Of a DNA stretch of 64,000 nucleotides, positions 62,775 through 64,000 are shown in pieces (the stretch's first letter is position 1; each line of letters starts with the position of its first letter). The notes below the pieces were generated by a model. That model saw nothing but the letters and a program-made list of their open reading frames with translations, made no database searches and was not told the DNA's origin. A program made the translations under genes and the position numbers. This DNA is from Chitinophagaceae bacterium (GTDB taxonomy: Bacteria; Bacteroidota; Bacteroidia; Chitinophagales; Chitinophagaceae): contig JAGFIS010000036.1 of NCBI GenBank assembly GCA_024103425.1, positions 1-64,000 on the forward strand, in the 5' to 3' direction.

Positions 62775-64000
62775 ATGAAGCACGTTACACTAAAACTATT
62801 GCAACACAGAGACAAAGATTGTATCGGTATTTACTTTGCAAAGGACGCTGCATTGCAAAGCATCATCAGGAAACATACAGATGCCCGCTGGAGCAAGACA
62901 CATACCTGCTGGTATGTGGAAGACACTGCACAGAATCGTTCGAAACTGAAGGCTGCACTCAATAAGGATGTGGAGTTTTTCGGCCGGGAGGTTTTAGAGA
63001 AGACAGGAACGGAAACTGGTTCCGGACGAGTGGCTCGTGAGACACGAGTCAAAGAAGGAAGAACACGAACTGCGGAAGAGAAAAAAGTACAAGTAGGAAC
63101 TGACTCCTCGCGTGGCCCCGCGAAAACAGAGAAACTAGTTTCAAAAAGGGAAGCAGCTTCGGAGATAAGTTTGCCCTCGGGTATCATCCACGACGTTAAT
63201 GTGCCGGCTCTGCAGAAGCTTGAAAGAGAACTCGTGCTGAAGGGATATTCACCAAGTACGATCAGAACGTATAAGAATGAATTTGCACAATTCCTGGTAG
63301 CGATAAAAAAGCACCGCGCAGAAGAATTCACTCCTGACAGGCTGAAGGATTACTTGCAATACTGCGCTAAAAAATTAAACCTCAGCGAGAACACACTGCA
63401 CAGCAGGATGAATGCTTTGAAGTTTTATTACGAAAAAGTATTAGGAAGAGAAAAATTCTTCTGGTCGATACCTCGGCCTAAGAAACCCAAAATATTACCC
63501 AAGTTATTGGGTGAAGACGAATTAAAAAGACTGTTTAATGCGCTGGAAAACAAGAAGCACAAAGCAATGCTCTTTACGGCATATAGTGCGGGCCTACGAG
63601 TAAGTGAAATCGTGAATCTGAAAATACGCGATATCGATAGCGACAGGATGCAAATATTTGTTGCCAGAGCCAAAGGCAAGAAAGACCGGTATGTAAACCT
63701 GAGTCCTATATTGCTGGATATTCTACGGAATTACATCAAAGAATACCGCCCTCAACCAAAAGTTTTTCTATTTGAATCAGAGCAAACCAGGCAACCTTAT
63801 CCCACTCGCACAGTTCAACAAATTTTTACCAATGCAAAAAATAAGGCTGGAATAAAAAAGGAAGTGGGGATTCACAGTCTAAGGCACAGCTTTGCTACTC
63901 ATTTATTAGAAAAAGGTACAGATATTAAATATATCAAAGATTTATTGGGTCATTTCAATATCAAGACTACAGAAATATACCTGCATGTAAGAAGAGAAAG
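62775..64000 (+). CDS. Tyrosine recombinase/integrase, 3' end beyond window
   Basis: Open from an ATG to the window end, 408 codons. The N-terminal part (1-70) has KLLQHRDKDCIGIYFAKD and RWSKTHTCWYVEDT, a domain seen in Bacteroidota integrases as I recall. A charged linker follows, then the SAM-like core-binding domain (KGYSPSTIRTYKNEFAQFL) and the catalytic domain. Active-site residues are R275 (SAGLRVSE), H367 and R370 (HSLRHS), H393 (LGH) and Y402 (IYLHV), so it looks functional. Only the last few residues are missing. It may belong to an integrative element to the right, or be chromosomal. Confidence 0.9.
   Translation, partial: MKHVTLKLLQHRDKDCIGIYFAKDAALQSIIRKHTDARWSKTHTCWYVEDTAQNRSKLKAALNKDVEFFGREVLEKTGTETGSGRVARETRVKEGRTRTAEEKKVQVGTDSSRGPAKTEKLVSKREAASEISLPSGIIHDVNVPALQKLERELVLKGYSPSTIRTYKNEFAQFLVAIKKHRAEEFTPDRLKDYLQYCAKKLNLSENTLHSRMNALKFYYEKVLGREKFFWSIPRPKKPKILPKLLGEDELKRLFNALENKKHKAMLFTAYSAGLRVSEIVNLKIRDIDSDRMQIFVARAKGKKDRYVNLSPILLDILRNYIKEYRPQPKVFLFESEQTRQPYPTRTVQQIFTNAKNKAGIKKEVGIHSLRHSFATHLLEKGTDIKYIKDLLGHFNIKTTEIYLHVRRE

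Noticed and set aside
62831..63331. 166-codon open frame antisense to the integrase
   Set aside because: Ser/Phe-rich shadow; the plus-strand recombinase explains the region.

Overview
The window looks like a chromosomal segment of a Bacteroidota bacterium, most likely near the Chitinophagaceae; the family placement is inference. The evidence is: type IX secretion genes (gldJ, porV), promoter elements of the Bacteroidota form TAnnTTTG upstream of many genes, few Shine-Dalgarno sites, an RND pump fused to a TolC-like domain, DUF5916 and BNR-repeat secreted proteins, and a tandem pair of pterin synthases. There is no rRNA, no CRISPR array and no prophage.

Layout. 1-1.6 kb: AT-rich, repeat-laden edge with one membrane protein that resembles bacterial STING receptors of CBASS anti-phage systems. 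1.6-4.7 kb: translation/transcription block on the minus strand (tRNA-Thr, tRNA-Tyr, tRNA-Thr, tRNA-Gly, tuf, tRNA-Trp, secE, nusG), with two decayed tRNA-Thr copies; a terminator follows nusG and the usual rplK-rpoC genes do not. 4.8-11 kb: queA, pepE and a dinB-dnaE translesion cassette behind a palindromic operator. 11.4-18.2 kb: small protein, thioredoxin, lysine 6-transaminase, queuosine-precursor transporter, cytosine-deaminase-like amidohydrolase and mnmE, separated by dispersed palindromic repeats. 18.3-20.5 kb: three tandem unknown genes that share a C-terminal domain, with their own promoter and terminator. 20.6-37.8 kb: secreted and envelope proteins (BNR propeller, metalloprotease, SDR, desaturase, glutamate-synthase-like, DUF5916, UbiA-like, a frameshifted AsmA-like gene). 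37.9-48.6 kb: PepSY protein, gldJ and porV, and a heavy-metal RND efflux operon. 48.8-53.9 kb: acetyltransferase, two 6-pyruvoyl-tetrahydropterin-synthase-like genes, folE, fabD and a prolyl oligopeptidase. 53.9-57.4 kb: repeat-rich spacer, M28 peptidase, acetyltransferase and an hsp20 gene whose ribosome site can be hidden in a hairpin. 57.7-64 kb: HigBA toxin-antitoxin, mtaB, DUF4258 protein, GH3 protein, a REP-bounded Y1 transposase and a tyrosine recombinase cut by the window end.

Common threads. tRNA modification recurs (queA, the yhhQ-type transporter, queD-like genes, mnmE, mtaB). Protein export and the envelope dominate the centre. The most interesting parts are the STING-like gene at the left edge, the three-gene unknown cluster, the candidate RNA thermometer on hsp20, the operator palindromes at dnaE and higBA, and several repeat families that keep hairpins through compensatory changes.
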